From: Xiphias gladius
Taxonomy: Eukaryota > Chordata > Actinopteri > Istiophoriformes > Xiphiidae
Reading direction: 5' to 3'
DNA: 64,000 nucleotides
Assembly (NCBI RefSeq): GCF_016859285.1
Contig: NC_053413.1
Span: forward strand, 16,015,501-16,079,500
The position numbers and the translations under genes are program-made. This document shows positions 1 through 11,500 of this stretch, in pieces; the stretch's first letter is position 1, and the number at the start of each line of letters is the position of its first letter. A model generated the notes under the pieces. The model searched no databases. It was not told where the DNA came from and was given only the letters and a program-made list of their open reading frames with translations.

Positions 1-2800
1 GACTTAATGCTGATAAATGAGCCTGTTCTTACCCGTAGCATTTCTCATTCTGAGTGGCCTGCTTGGATTTACTTACTTCACAGTATCTTTCTCCCTCTTT
101 CTTTATGGAACTGGTCAGAAGGACAAAAAAAAAAAAAAAAAGGTTCTGGTTATGCAGTTCTGGTGAAGGTCATTAAACACAGAACTAACTTCTCAGTGAG
201 AGTGGTTCATTAGACTTCACAGTCTCAAATATGGCACTTTCAGTTGCTCACAGCCAAAAGGAAATTCAGAAATATGTTATGCATATTTCATATCCTATTT
301 TTATTATATTTTATGTAAACTGTGTGCAGTGATCTGCAGAAAAGCCTCTGAAATGTTAAAAGGAAAAATACCAGCAGTGTTTATTGCATTTAGAGAGGAA
401 CACTAGAGCTGCTAATTTTTACCTAGGAGACTTAAACTCTTTAAAGCATTGCCATTGATGTAAATGAACACTATTATTCTCCCAACGGTTTTCCAGAACA
501 TTACTATAATTACCATAATTATATACTGTAAAAAAAAAAAAAAAATTTGCTGAACAACTGGAGCAATATCTCCACAGCCTCAATGTTTAGTGTACGCTTG
601 CAAATTTTTCTTCAGACACACTAAATCTTTTAGCAAACTTCTCATTCTTATTCCCCTGGAGAGCTTTTTGCGTGGCCCTACACTTTAAAAAAAGAGAAAG
701 AAGGGGGTTGGGAAGGAGAAACAGGAAAAGAGAGAACTGTGTGCAAGTGTGAGGGAGATGTTGAGCTGTACTGATATTACTGGCTGCTGTGTTTGACGCT
801 GGGATGCCATATCTGGGTCAGGCCTCCCAGCCTGGTTTAGGCATCATGTGAGATTCAACAGGGAATACTCTTTAACATCAACACGGACGAGAAGAGGATG
901 GATTTTGAGAATATCTTGTTCTGCAGGTATGGCATGCTAGATAAAACACTCCCTGGTAAGGCAGCTGAGCAGCGATTCATCAGCAGCACAGTGGGTCTAA
1001 ACCAGACCAGCTGGTACACTTTCACAACTCTTGGCACCACAGAATTACACTGGAAATCTTACCACTTGTGCCTACCTGCGTCTGTATTTTTTTCTGACAC
1101 AAACCTGTGGTGAAAAAATAACAGTAACAGGAAGCAGTGTACACCCTTGACCCACTCCACCAAGCCGTGCCCTTGTGTTACTCGGGGCCTCTGGGGTGTA
1201 GCCCAGTTGATGCACATAGTTTAATCAAACTGGCAGGGCAGCCTGCGCTGACAGGGTGTGTTATTTGAGCACGCTGCTTTTACCACGCTGGCTGGCCGTC
1301 CCACTCTCTTCTTTCCTCAACACGGGAGTAAGTGATCAGTGGTACAGCGACAGACCATGTTTCTTGTTTTCCCGAGCATCAGTCGGAAGCTACTCCTACG
1401 CTCACATTGTTGAGAGCACACTCCAGGGAGGCTTAGTTTGTCTTGAATTAACCGACGATCTGTTCATTACTAGATTATTTATGCTGGTTCATCATAATTA
1501 CTAGGTGTGGCTTTTTCCCAGTATCAGACACATTGTTGGTAATTATTACCATGTGTATGGAAATGTAAATAAAACCATTTTGCCATTTATTACTGAGTGG
1601 GAATATTTTACTGCTTGATCGCTTTAAATAAAAGTCAGATGATTCCTGCTGTTGGTAACTCGAGCTTTTTGTGCGTTCCACAGGAAATATTTGGCCATAT
1701 TTGTGGGTGGGTGTCCTTGTTGCTGTACTTGGTCCGGGTGCCTGCCCCGGTGGCGAGTGGAGCCGCAGGAGATAGTGTGAACCCCTCATGTGTTACACCG
1801 TCCTGGTAAAGCTCATCGCTGGCAGGTGAAAGGAAGCTGCTGGCAACACCAAGTGTCACGGAGGTGGCACATGTCTGTCTGTAGCTCTCCCCAGGGCCAT
1901 AGCAGTGACAGCTACTGAAGAGCACAGGGGATTGGACGTGCCAATATGGGAGAAAACTGGGTGGGGGGGATAATCCAAGAAAAGGAAAGACTTTATAACC
2001 TGCTTTGCCAGTAAATGCTGTAGCCATTCATGCCTTGTTCACTAAATGCATTTCTGTGTTTGACCTTGCCAAGCAAAAATAATACCTTCAAAAGAAAAAT
2101 ATCTTGAGACAAGTTAGAATGTTTTCATTGCCTTTTATGATAAAGGAATGTGTGTAGAAACAATGTTAAAAAGGGGTCTTTTAAACTGTGTAGCCTTGAT
2201 ATGTATCTGAACTTTTGAAACAGCTAACTATGAAAATTGCAAAATGCAGTTAGACTAGAGCTGTTCTGTATTGTGGGCTAGCTAGGAAATTGGATGGGAC
2301 TTAGTTGAGTGTAACCATGCTGGTTTGTTTGGGGGATGTAGGTGTACAAGCAGGTTTCTCTTCTTCCTTTTAACAAATTGCAAGCAGACTACATGATAAA
2401 GTTAATACTTCACATTTACATTAATATTTATTTATATAATGTTTTGGATTGATACTTTGATCAGAAAAAAGTAGTAAACGCTGATGCTATCAACACTATT
2501 TTACACATCTGAATATCAATTAACCAAAATAATTGATGTTTTAAGTAATTTTAATTGAATGAACAAGGTTAGAGAAGTTTCTGTTGACAGGTCAAAAGTG
2601 CTGGTTGAAATCATGATGCAAAAATTTTTGCACTTTAAGCTTCCACAACCCTAAAAAGGTGTAATAGTAGATTCATACATTATTAACATTATTCAACATT
2701 TCTTTTAATACATGCAATGTTTCATTAAGTGGAGCAGCCAAAGTGTTATATATGGATATTTTTGAATTACTAGTGCCATTAGTTCTGCTATGAGCTTGAA
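1..2800. other. Non-coding stretch, no gene recognised
   Basis: I find no exon with convincing splice sites and protein similarity here. Short A-runs occur near 125-140 and 530-545. The short ORFs in this stretch have ordinary composition and no family likeness. It may be intergenic or the intron of a gene lying to the left. I cannot tell which from this window. Confidence 0.5.
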
Positions 2801-2873
2801 GCTAGTTTAAACATGGTTTCTTTCTGTTTAGATCATGAGTCACAAGGCGTGCGTGATCAATGAAACCTCTTAC

Positions 2874-3031
2874 TGAGTAGAGAACAATCATTCCAATCAG
2901 AGTCAGGGCTGGTGGGTTGAGCACAAAGAAGAAAATCAGCTCACTTCCACCCACCACGGTCACTCCGCCTGGATAGCCTCTGGATACTGGTAAATGGCCA
3001 TGAGCGTGGTCATCCACATGGTGAGTCAGGC
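2874..3031 (-). other. Unidentified membrane-helix-like ORF, possible exon
   Basis: On the minus strand an open frame encodes a Gly/His-rich stretch followed by a strongly hydrophobic segment (SELIFFFVLNPPALTLIGM, then IVLYS). Right after the last Ser codon comes GTAAGAG, a good 5' splice donor, so the coding part could stop at 2874. I did not find a convincing acceptor on the 5' side, and I do not recognise the protein. It may be a lone exon, a gene relic, or chance. No neighbouring exon in a compatible phase was found. Confidence 0.25.
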
Positions 3032-3235
3032 TAATATGCTTTGTAAGTGAGTAGGCAGCAGTCAGATCATTTCAGCAGGACTCGACTCAAATACACATGC
3101 AGCAAAGTCTGAGGATCTCACTTCTTTGGCCAACCAATCCAGTACTTTTTATGCCTCCACACCAGTGACAGCCATGGCCGGAGGTATTATGTTTTCAGAT
3201 TGTCTGTACTCTGTACAACCACCCATCCGTCTGCC

Positions 3236-3420
3236 CCATTCTCGTGAATGTGATATCTCAGGAACGCCTTCAGGGAATTTCTTGAAATTTAGCACAAACG
3301 TTCACTTGGACTCAAGGAGGAACACATTAGATTTTGGTGGTCACAGGTCAAAGGTCAGTGTCACTTTGTCCTCACGTCCGTCCCATTCCCTTGAGCATGG
3401 TATCACAAGATCACTTTGAG
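3236..3420. repeat. Interspersed repeat, copy 1
   Basis: This copy has the module 'tatctcaggaacgccttcag ... cacaaacgttcacttggact ... caaggaggaac ... ttggtggtcacaggtcaaag'. A second diverged copy lies at 3962-4075 in the same orientation. The wording resembles a very common teleost interspersed repeat; that family identity is from memory. The 97-aa plus-strand ORF over this copy is a by-product of the repeat. Confidence 0.6.
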
Positions 3421-3878
3421 GTGTGGAACTAATTTCCTGCCAAAACTTAACAAACAAAAAACCATTACAAACTAATGCATTTTGTTTTGCATGTACAAAA
3501 TGTACCTATCAAACAAATACATAACATATTTCTAATACATCATGCTTCAGGAACAAATACAGCATGTCTTAAAGGTACAAAAAATATATTCTACAAAGAC
3601 AAAAAAATATCTTGTGTCTTTTGGTACAATCTTTCCGCCATGATTGTGTGAGGATGTTCTTACAAATGTCCTGAGTAATTCACCCTCCACAACAGCAGGT
3701 GGCGCTATGAGTCAATTTAAACGCACTGGGAGCTTGAGCAGAGCAGAGCAGATGGAACAAGGTTTTAAAATGGATGTTCAACAGACATTCACTCCAGATC
3801 CAGAGGGGTTAGCTCGGTTTGCTCACCTCCCAGCCCTCCTACTTAACCACTGGGGGTTGAATTAAGGGACGAATGCCA

Positions 3879-3914
3879 TTTATATTGTACTATTACACCA
3901 TTGTACAATATAAA
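3879..3914. repeat. Perfect 12-bp inverted repeat (hairpin)
   Basis: tttatattgtac at 3879-3890 is exactly complementary to gtacaatataaa at 3903-3914, with a 12-nt spacer. It lies between two copies of the 3.2/3.9-kb interspersed repeat, so it may be part of a mobile element rather than a functional site. Confidence 0.7.
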
Positions 3915-3961
3915 GGGCTGTGCCCTCAACGGGCCATATAGCCCCACATTTTAGAATAGAC

Positions 3962-4075
3962 TCCCATTCTTGTGAAAGCAACATATCAGGAACGCTTGGA
4001 GGTAATGTCATTACATCTGGCACAAATGTTCACTTGGACTCAAGGATGAACTGATTAGAACTCGGTGGTTAACTA
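3962..4075. repeat. Interspersed repeat, copy 2
   Basis: Diverged second copy of the module at 3236-3420. Shared blocks include 'atatcaggaacgc', 'ggcacaaatgttcacttgga' and 'actcaaggatgaac..attaga'. It is in direct orientation about 720 bp from copy 1. Confidence 0.6.
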
Positions 4076-4080
4076 ATTCA

Positions 4081-4955
4081 TATGCTGATTATGACATAAT
4101 ACACTTAATACCTTTTTATTAAATTCCTTCAAGGTCTTCGCTTCAGTGTCTTTATAGGGACACCAACAGTACAGGATCATCTGATGGTTTTGTCAACTGT
4201 GAGAGATATAAATGGCAAACAATAAAGACAGGTGAGAAGTCCAAAGCCACAAGTATGGAGGTTGAAAACCTGAAAAAAACAGGAAAACATATTGGTTTTG
4301 CATTGTTTTGTTTTTTTTAAATTTCATCTTCAACATAGTCAGCTAGAGAAAATTCTTTGAATAGAAAATGTTAAATCAGTCATCAAGAGATTTTGTCTTA
4401 CGCTGTCCAATATTTTCACTGGAATGTATTGATACACTGGAATCAACGCTTTAAATATCAATCACTGAACAACAAGTGCCTCCTTATCGCAATCTCCCCA
4501 TCTCCTTTCCTTCTCTTCCTCTCTCCCTTTCTCCCTCTACTTGCCCACATGTACAGAAGTGCACACATGCATGCGTGCTTGCTCATGCCTGTTCTCCAGG
4601 ACTAATTACTTGAAATGGAAAAAGCTCTCCTTTGGGGCACCAATTTCACCCAGTGTCTGATGAGCAGAAATTACATGTCTAATGGAATGGAATAGTTGTG
4701 CAAATTGAAGAAATGAAACACACTTTTCTTTCTTGGTGCCACCTTAAATTAGGTTTTAATTTGGACCACACTCACACATAATGGAGTGCAGTAAGCCTTC
4801 TTTGGCACCCTTCCTAATTGGCTGTGGCTTTCTTATTTCTGCAGGTCGCTTGCTGTATCCATTATCAACTCCACTGACCGCCATTTTATGCAAGATTCCG
4901 TGTGAGATAGGGATATGATATCAAGGCAGCCACAGTAAGTGTAAAAGATGAACCA
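4081..4955. other. Non-coding stretch
   Basis: No exon or named repeat is recognised. It includes a pyrimidine-rich run (about 4490-4550, mostly C and T) and ordinary AT-rich sequence. Confidence 0.5.
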
Positions 4956-5018
4956 CTGCCTGTGCACAAACCCTTTTTAAACTAGAACTGTAAGAATCAG
5001 ACTTAATGCTCTGTTGTT

Positions 5019-5214
5019 CTGCCTCTGGAGAAACGACCTGCTGAACAGGCAGTGTCGACTTGGATGCCAGAAATATTTTCCTGCCTCTGGAAAAACAACT
5101 CACCGACCAGGCAGAATACCCCCACATGGTAGAAATATTGCCCTTCTTCTGGATGAAGAACCTCCCTCTGTGCAAAATGACCTGCCAACCAGAGCTATAT
5201 TGCCCTGCTTCTGG
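5019..5214. repeat. Degenerate tandem repeat, 62-bp period
   Basis: The anchor ctgcctctgg (or ctgcttctgg / cttcttctgg) starts at 5019, 5081, 5143 and 5205, exactly 62 bp apart each time. The first three units end in similar words (agaaatatttt / agaaatattg / agctatattg). A weaker anchor, ctgcctgtgc, at 4956 suggests an older unit 63 bp upstream. The period is not a multiple of three, so the 135-aa ORF that crosses it is not a protein repeat. Confidence 0.8.
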
Positions 5215-6244
5215 CTAAACCAAAAGCCAACCTCTTCTCTGTCTTTCCTCTGTACCGAGTCGACAGACAGGGTGAGATTACACCATGCGACACCTTTTCA
5301 ACAGTTTGTTTCAACAAACTGCCATGTGGCAAATTCTACCTCACTGACAGCCTTTCACACCAGAAACATGGCTTTTGGCCTGGTTGGTAGGATGAATTTT
5401 CTGACGTGCAGAAAATTTTAAGCAGGGCAATTTTGCCAAGTTGACGTGTCATTTTTGATCTGGGGAATTTACTTTATTTTAGTATTGTGGACTGGTAACA
5501 ATACTGTAGACATATGAGGCAACACTTGATAATTATATGAGTTAAAGCACCATGATGAGGAGAAAGAAAAAAGGCATTAATTATTTAACTAAATTCAAGT
5601 ATAACAACAAATGATATATACATAAGATGACTTAAAATGTTAACTGACACACAAAGACATCAGATTCACTAGCATAATGGGAAATCTTGCGAAGGGGCAA
5701 CCAGATACATTACCTATTTTTCCTTGGGACCCCCGACTTTGTAGAAATATTTGGTAGTCACATAAGATCTAACGCTTTTAATGTAAATAACTACCTGCAA
5801 TCACTAGTACCACACGCACACACAAGGCTGTTATATTTTACAGGGTTTTTTTTCCTTCTTGCTCAATTTGGGGGAGGAGTGGAATGTTTGCTTGGCCTCT
5901 TCCATCTAAGCACATCTGAAAACATGTCTCAGTTGCAAAGATAGAGTGAATGAAAAGACAAGACACAGCTGCTGGACAGAAACTGAACTTTTAATTGAAG
6001 AGACTTTAGAGGCAGCTTCGGTAGGTTGACGTAATGGCCCAGAGGTCATAGTGCTGTGTGGGTGAGTAAAGGAAGAGAAACTTTCCCGATACAAAAAGCA
6101 TGAGAAGATATAACAAAATGAAATAGAAGATATAATATGATTAAAATTGGCCCAAAATGCGTTGACTTTGTTAAAATACACACTCTCCGCGATTAAACAC
6201 ATTACAATGGTCCCATTTACATTAAACTGTATGTGAATACTATT
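5215..6244. other. Non-coding stretch
   Basis: No supported gene. The short ORFs here have no splice context or family resemblance. Confidence 0.5.
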
Positions 6245-6700
6245 AAAGGTGCTATATGTAAGTTCTCTCTGCCGCCGAATGTGGTCTCCCTTGCTGGGAA
6301 TGGGTGGTGGTGGTGATGGTCGCTTACCAAGAGCTTCAGCCGTCATTACGTTTACGGGACAAGGGGTTAGAAAATGCACTCTGGGCAGAGCTACTTCTTC
6401 ATCCTCTCATGTTGGACTGAGGGTAGACTGGACTCTACAGTGACTCACTATCGCAAAGTGATATTTTGAGATGGGACACGACGGGGCTGGCTGGTTAGCA
6501 TGCTAACTTCAGTAGAAGAAAAGAAGTGATAGAAATAGAAGCAGGACGAGAGTTAACATCTGCGTTGCTTTCCACCGCTGGAGACAGCACTAGACGAGTA
6601 AAAGAATGATGTTTGATGCTCAACTCGCAACGTTTCTTCTAGACTTATAAGTAAACAGCTGTATGTAGCAATAGCAAAAACTCATATGTAGCACCTTTGA
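6245..6700. mobile_element. MITE-like element with terminal inverted repeats
   Basis: The left end reads aaaggtgctatatgtaag. The right end, read on the other strand, is tcaaaggtgctacatatgag, so the two ends of this 456-bp segment form a terminal inverted repeat of about 18 bp with one or two mismatches. There is no transposase-like reading frame, consistent with a non-autonomous element. I could not identify a clean target-site duplication, so the superfamily is left open. Confidence 0.6.
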
Positions 6701-6701
6701 A

Positions 6702-7333
6702 GCTTCTTGGGGGAAAAAACAGCATTAATTAATTCATTCATTCATTGTTATTCTGGATTCAGGATGTTCAGGATTATGGGGGACCAGTCCCAGCATACCA
6801 ACTAAGATGATAAATGAAAAATGCCTTTATCTAGTTTTATTAGGTTTCTGCTGCAGCCCACGATGTGCTGATGGTTTTTTTTTTTTTTTTTTTTTTTAAA
6901 AAAAAAGCTTTCATACCATACGTGAGGGAATTCTGGCAGCTGTCGAGAAATGTTTCTGATAATGTGAGCCAGAGAGACAAGGTAGATATGTTGAAAGAAT
7001 TGCGGTAAGAATAGTAACTTATCACTAGCACCAGCCCCCTGCTCTACAGCCAAGGCAGCACAAAGCTGAGTCATTGTCCCAGCATCCCTCTGCTCCCTAC
7101 TTTACCTCTTCCACCTTGAACTTATCCAGACTTAGTGTAGCGGTGTGTGTGTGTAAATTAGAGTATGTCATGAATAACTTACAGTGCAGTCTGTAGTTAT
7201 TCAGACGGTAATGTGTTTTTTTTATTGTGTGTGCTCCGCTACAGCACATTGGATGTCAAATGAAACAACAACTTTGTGGTTAAAGTGCTGATTTAAAGCG
7301 GCTTTAAGGGTGTTAAAGCTGTTTTGATATTTA
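6702..7333. other. Non-coding stretch with poly-T tract
   Basis: Contains a T-run at about 6876-6897 followed by an A-run, and a short GT run near 7143-7154. No gene is recognised. Confidence 0.5.
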
Positions 7334-8542
7334 CAGTTAGGTACATAGGTATTTGGACAGTGCCATAGTTTTCATCATTGGCCTCTCTACACCACCACAA
7401 TATCTGAAATGAAGCCATGAAGATGTGATTGAAGATGTGACTTTCAGCTTTAATTCAAGGGGTTTAAAAAAAAATATTGCATTAACCATTTAGAAATCAC
7501 AGCCATTTTTATACATAGTCCCTCATTTTCAGAGGCTCAAAAGTAATTGGACAATTGACTGACTATCAGCTTCATGGCCAGGTGTGGCCTGTTCCCTCGT
7601 TATTTCATGACAAATGAAGCAGATAAAAGGCCTGGAGTTGATTCCAGGTGTTGAATTTACATTTGGTAGCTGTTCATGGGAACTCTCAATATGTGGTTAA
7701 AGAGGTGTCGATGCAAATGAAGGAGGCCATCATTAGGCTAAAAAACAAAACAAACCTATCAGACAGATGGCGGAAACTTTAGGAGTGGCCAAAACAACAA
7801 TCTGGTACCTTCTTAAAGAGAAGGAATGTACTGGCAAGCTCAGCAACACACAAAAGGCATGGAAGACAACGGAAAACAACTAAAGTGGATGATCACAGAA
7901 TTCTTTCCTTGGTGAAGAAAAACGTTTCACAACATCTAGTCCGGTCAAGAACGCTCCCAAGGAGGAAGGCGTATCAGTGTCAAAGTCTACAATCAAGAGA
8001 AGCCGTCATGAATGTAAACACAGAGGGTTTACCACAGGGTGCAAACCACTGGTAACACTCAGGAACAGAAAGCCCAGATTAGCCTTTGCCAAAAAACATC
8101 TATAAAAAGAGCATGCTTTTCACTTACTGCAGACATAACTGAAAGCAGAAAGACCCATAAACATGCAGCAACTGAAGGTGGCTGCATTAAAGGCCTGGTA
8201 AAGCATCTCAAAGGAAGAAACTCGGCATTTGGTGATGTCCATGGGTCCCAGACTCCAGGCACATTGACTGCAAAGGGTTTTCAAGTATTTAAAATAATCC
8301 TTATATTTATAATTATGTAGGTTTGTCCAATTACCTTTGATCGTCTGAAAATGAGGGACTGTATATAAAAATGGCTGTAATCCCTAGACAGTTAATGCCT
8401 TGAATGAAACCCATTGAATTAAAGTTGAAAGACCACACTTCAATCACATGTCGATGGCTTCGTTTCCAATCCATCGTGGTGATGTACAGAGGGAAAATTA
8501 CGAAAATTGTGTCACTGTCCAAAAACTTTATGTACCTAACTG
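7334..8542 (+). mobile_element. Decayed Tc1/mariner-type DNA transposon
   Basis: The ends form long inverted repeats. The left starts cagttaggtacataggtatt after a TA. The right, read on the other strand, starts cagttaggtacataaagttt. Similarity between the arms extends roughly 200 bp inward, with matching words such as ccatttttata and tccctcattttcag. The right-hand target site now reads CA rather than TA. Internal frames retain scraps of a Tc1-type transposase: a helix-turn-helix-like piece near 7700-7830 and, near 8200-8270, ISKEETRHLVMSMGPRLQA, which resembles the C-terminal end of this family. Stops and frameshifts break it, and the part that should hold the DDE catalytic core is essentially missing. 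It is a dead copy. Confidence 0.85.
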
Positions 8543-11500
8543 CATGTGCAGCACTGTAAATGTTAAGTGACAGCAGGGTGAAAAAACTGCCTAAACTGCT
8601 TTGTCTTGGATGGTATCAATGGTAGCTTTAGCACCGAAAAGATGACATAAAAGAGTCGGGGTTAGACTCATGAGTGGCAGCTTATGAGTACACTAGAGGA
8701 AAAAGTTAAGGCTTAGTATTATGTACTTTTCACCTATATTCATTATTCATATTTCACCGTAAATTACATAACTGCATCCAATATTACCCTTTCACCCGAC
8801 AACAAACTACTTTGTGCAAGATAATATTCAAAGCTTAACCCTCAAAATAATTCACCATCGCCTAAGAATTCATCCTGTAATAAGGGATTATGCCACAGCT
8901 TACTCTAAGGGCCATAAACTTGAATGGCACAAAATTCTCTGAAAAGAAGAATTAACATGGTGTATTACAAGCACTGATAGACAGATATTTTAACACTCCA
9001 ATCATCTCATTGGGATCATCATGGCTTACGTGTGCAAAGAGAGCTGCTGAAGTATTGTTTTATTTCAGTTTTACGCCACGCTCCTAATGGAGTTGAGACA
9101 GTGGACAATAAAACTGGTTCTTCAAAAAAGTTTTTGCTTCACTCGCTGAAGATGTTTTCTACGCGGGTATAACATGAAAAATTCTCAATATACCAGCATT
9201 GCCTTTTAAGCCAATTAACCCGGAGCCCCTCTGCCTACCCGCACAATTTTCCCAGCACATCGAGAAACCGCTGGCATTTTCAGAGATACGTTTGCAAAAT
9301 GAATGACGACTGGTACTCTTAACTAGGTGGTCAAAGGACAAAAGAAGAAATGCATTACATTTGCCGATATAGCGCAGAGTGTATTGCATGGAGAATTACC
9401 TGCAATAAATGAAAGCACAGGCAGGAGAGGGAGTGATAAAGTGAGTGGGTAAAAACAGAGGAACGTGCCCACTCCTTTGCAGATTTGTTGTGTGAAATAG
9501 CAGGCCATTATCTAGACAGCCAGGAAGGTTTAGCACAGTATGAGGAATGTTAAGGTGTGTCCTGGCGTGTAATTAACAGATAAAACTGTTGGTTCATTAA
9601 ATGCATATGCAGTGTCATGCATTCACTATGCCAGTATTGATCGTCCGGAAATCTCCACGCACCTCCCTGCTCACCGGACTTCTGACACACTACATCCATC
9701 ATGCCACCTACCTCCACCATATTTATAGAATTTTAATTAGGCCTGAGCTCAAGCCAACATCATTAGCTTTTTCTCTCTTTTTTTTTTTTTTTTTCAGCAA
9801 ACAGCCATGCATAGTAATAATGGTGTTCTCAGACAGAAGCAGTGGGTACTTATATCAAGGACATAGCAAGAGAGAGAGGGAGAGTGCAGGAGAAAAGGTT
9901 GACGGTTTAAAATGACAATGAAAAATGGGAGCAGCGGAAGAAAAATACATAACATGTGGAATGTAGGCAGTAATGTCACCTTGGAATAATTTCAGCACGA
10001 TTAAATGAGTAGCTCCAGCAATTTTCTCTGTGATGATAGTATCTGAAATTAGTCAATACAAATGAATCCCAAGCCAGTGTGAGTGAAGATTTAGTCTCTT
10101 CAGTATGCAAGACAAAACTATAAAGTTTAGCCTCCAAATATGAAAAGACTTATTAAAAACAAAAAACAAAAGGAAAAACACATCATCGTTGAGACAATAG
10201 ATATTGTTTTTACAGAGCACATTTTCTGAATCAACGCTGAGCCACAGCTTCAGTACTAGTTTGTATAAAGTACATGCAAACACCCGTTCTTGTGCATCTA
10301 CAAAAGAAGGGTTGGGAAAAAACTGGCTGCAGAAATCTGAATAAGCACTTGCATAAAGTAGTCAGCTGGACTATTATAAAAGAAATCGGGACACTTTAGC
10401 TTGTAAACTCTTATCCAGGTGTCTGATCACTGTCTGTTATCTCTCTGGACTGTTCCTCAACTTCAGTCACACATGAGCTAGTCAGAAAAACAAACAGATA
10501 TGATGATATGCTCTCATCTTCCATTACTAGTGATAAGATGGAGGAGTCATATCCACACCGGCGCATTACAATGCAGCAGTATCTTGGCAGCCATAAACGA
10601 AAGAGGCTTCGCGCTCTGCTGTTGAGATAATGTAATCACTAGGCCTGTAGAAATGACAGAGACTGACTGCGAAGTAGAGGAGTCAGATACACGCCCGTGC
10701 AGACTACAAACAATGATCAAAAAACTGGATAATCATATATAAATGCATAAAAAACCAAGGTGCTCTAGGTTCCTTCATCCGAAAAATATGAAAAACTGGT
10801 TCTGACTCATAAGCGGGAGCATGCATGAAAACACACTCATTGTGTAAGTGTGTATTTAGGGTAGAGAGGCGCTTTTCGGCGGCCTACTGTATAGTCATTC
10901 TGATGTTGTGACTCACCGACATGACCCTCTGGTCTGTTGGGAGATACTATCACACACACACTCACTCACTCACGTACACACAGGCACAGTATCACACAAT
11001 ACTCACTTAAGGGTGACCTAATTAAGCCTGAGGGTAAGTGTAATTACATGCAACCTTCATCTGCCCTATTCTCCATTGTTATGGCTACTTGCTGCCTATG
11101 GACTGAGTCACTATATACTTGTGTTGCTGTCGCCCAGGGACTCTATTTTTTCAATCCATTAGCTATATAATTCCACAGAGATGCAAATATCATTTATAAA
11201 GTTCTTAAGAGATATATTTAGACTTGCTTGCTGCCTTAATAATCCATTAACTTTTCCAGGGAATTGTATATAAGATCACATTACCGCCTCTTCACTTGAC
11301 CTGATAATGACAAAATAATTACTCAGATGAATAAAGTAGGTCATCTTGTGTTTTTTAGATGAGCAACGTTTCAAAGTGTGACTCCCTAGAGATTTCTGTT
11401 GTGCATTATGTGTACTTCTAATTAACTACATAGGAATATTGTATTCAGGTATATACTATAGCTGTAAATCCAAGAGTGTTATCTTTAAAATACACCTGTA

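Noticed and set aside
5014..5421. Plus-strand 135-aa ORF
   Set aside because: It runs across a 62-bp tandem repeat whose period is not a multiple of three, so the units are read in different frames and the protein has no repeat or family likeness.
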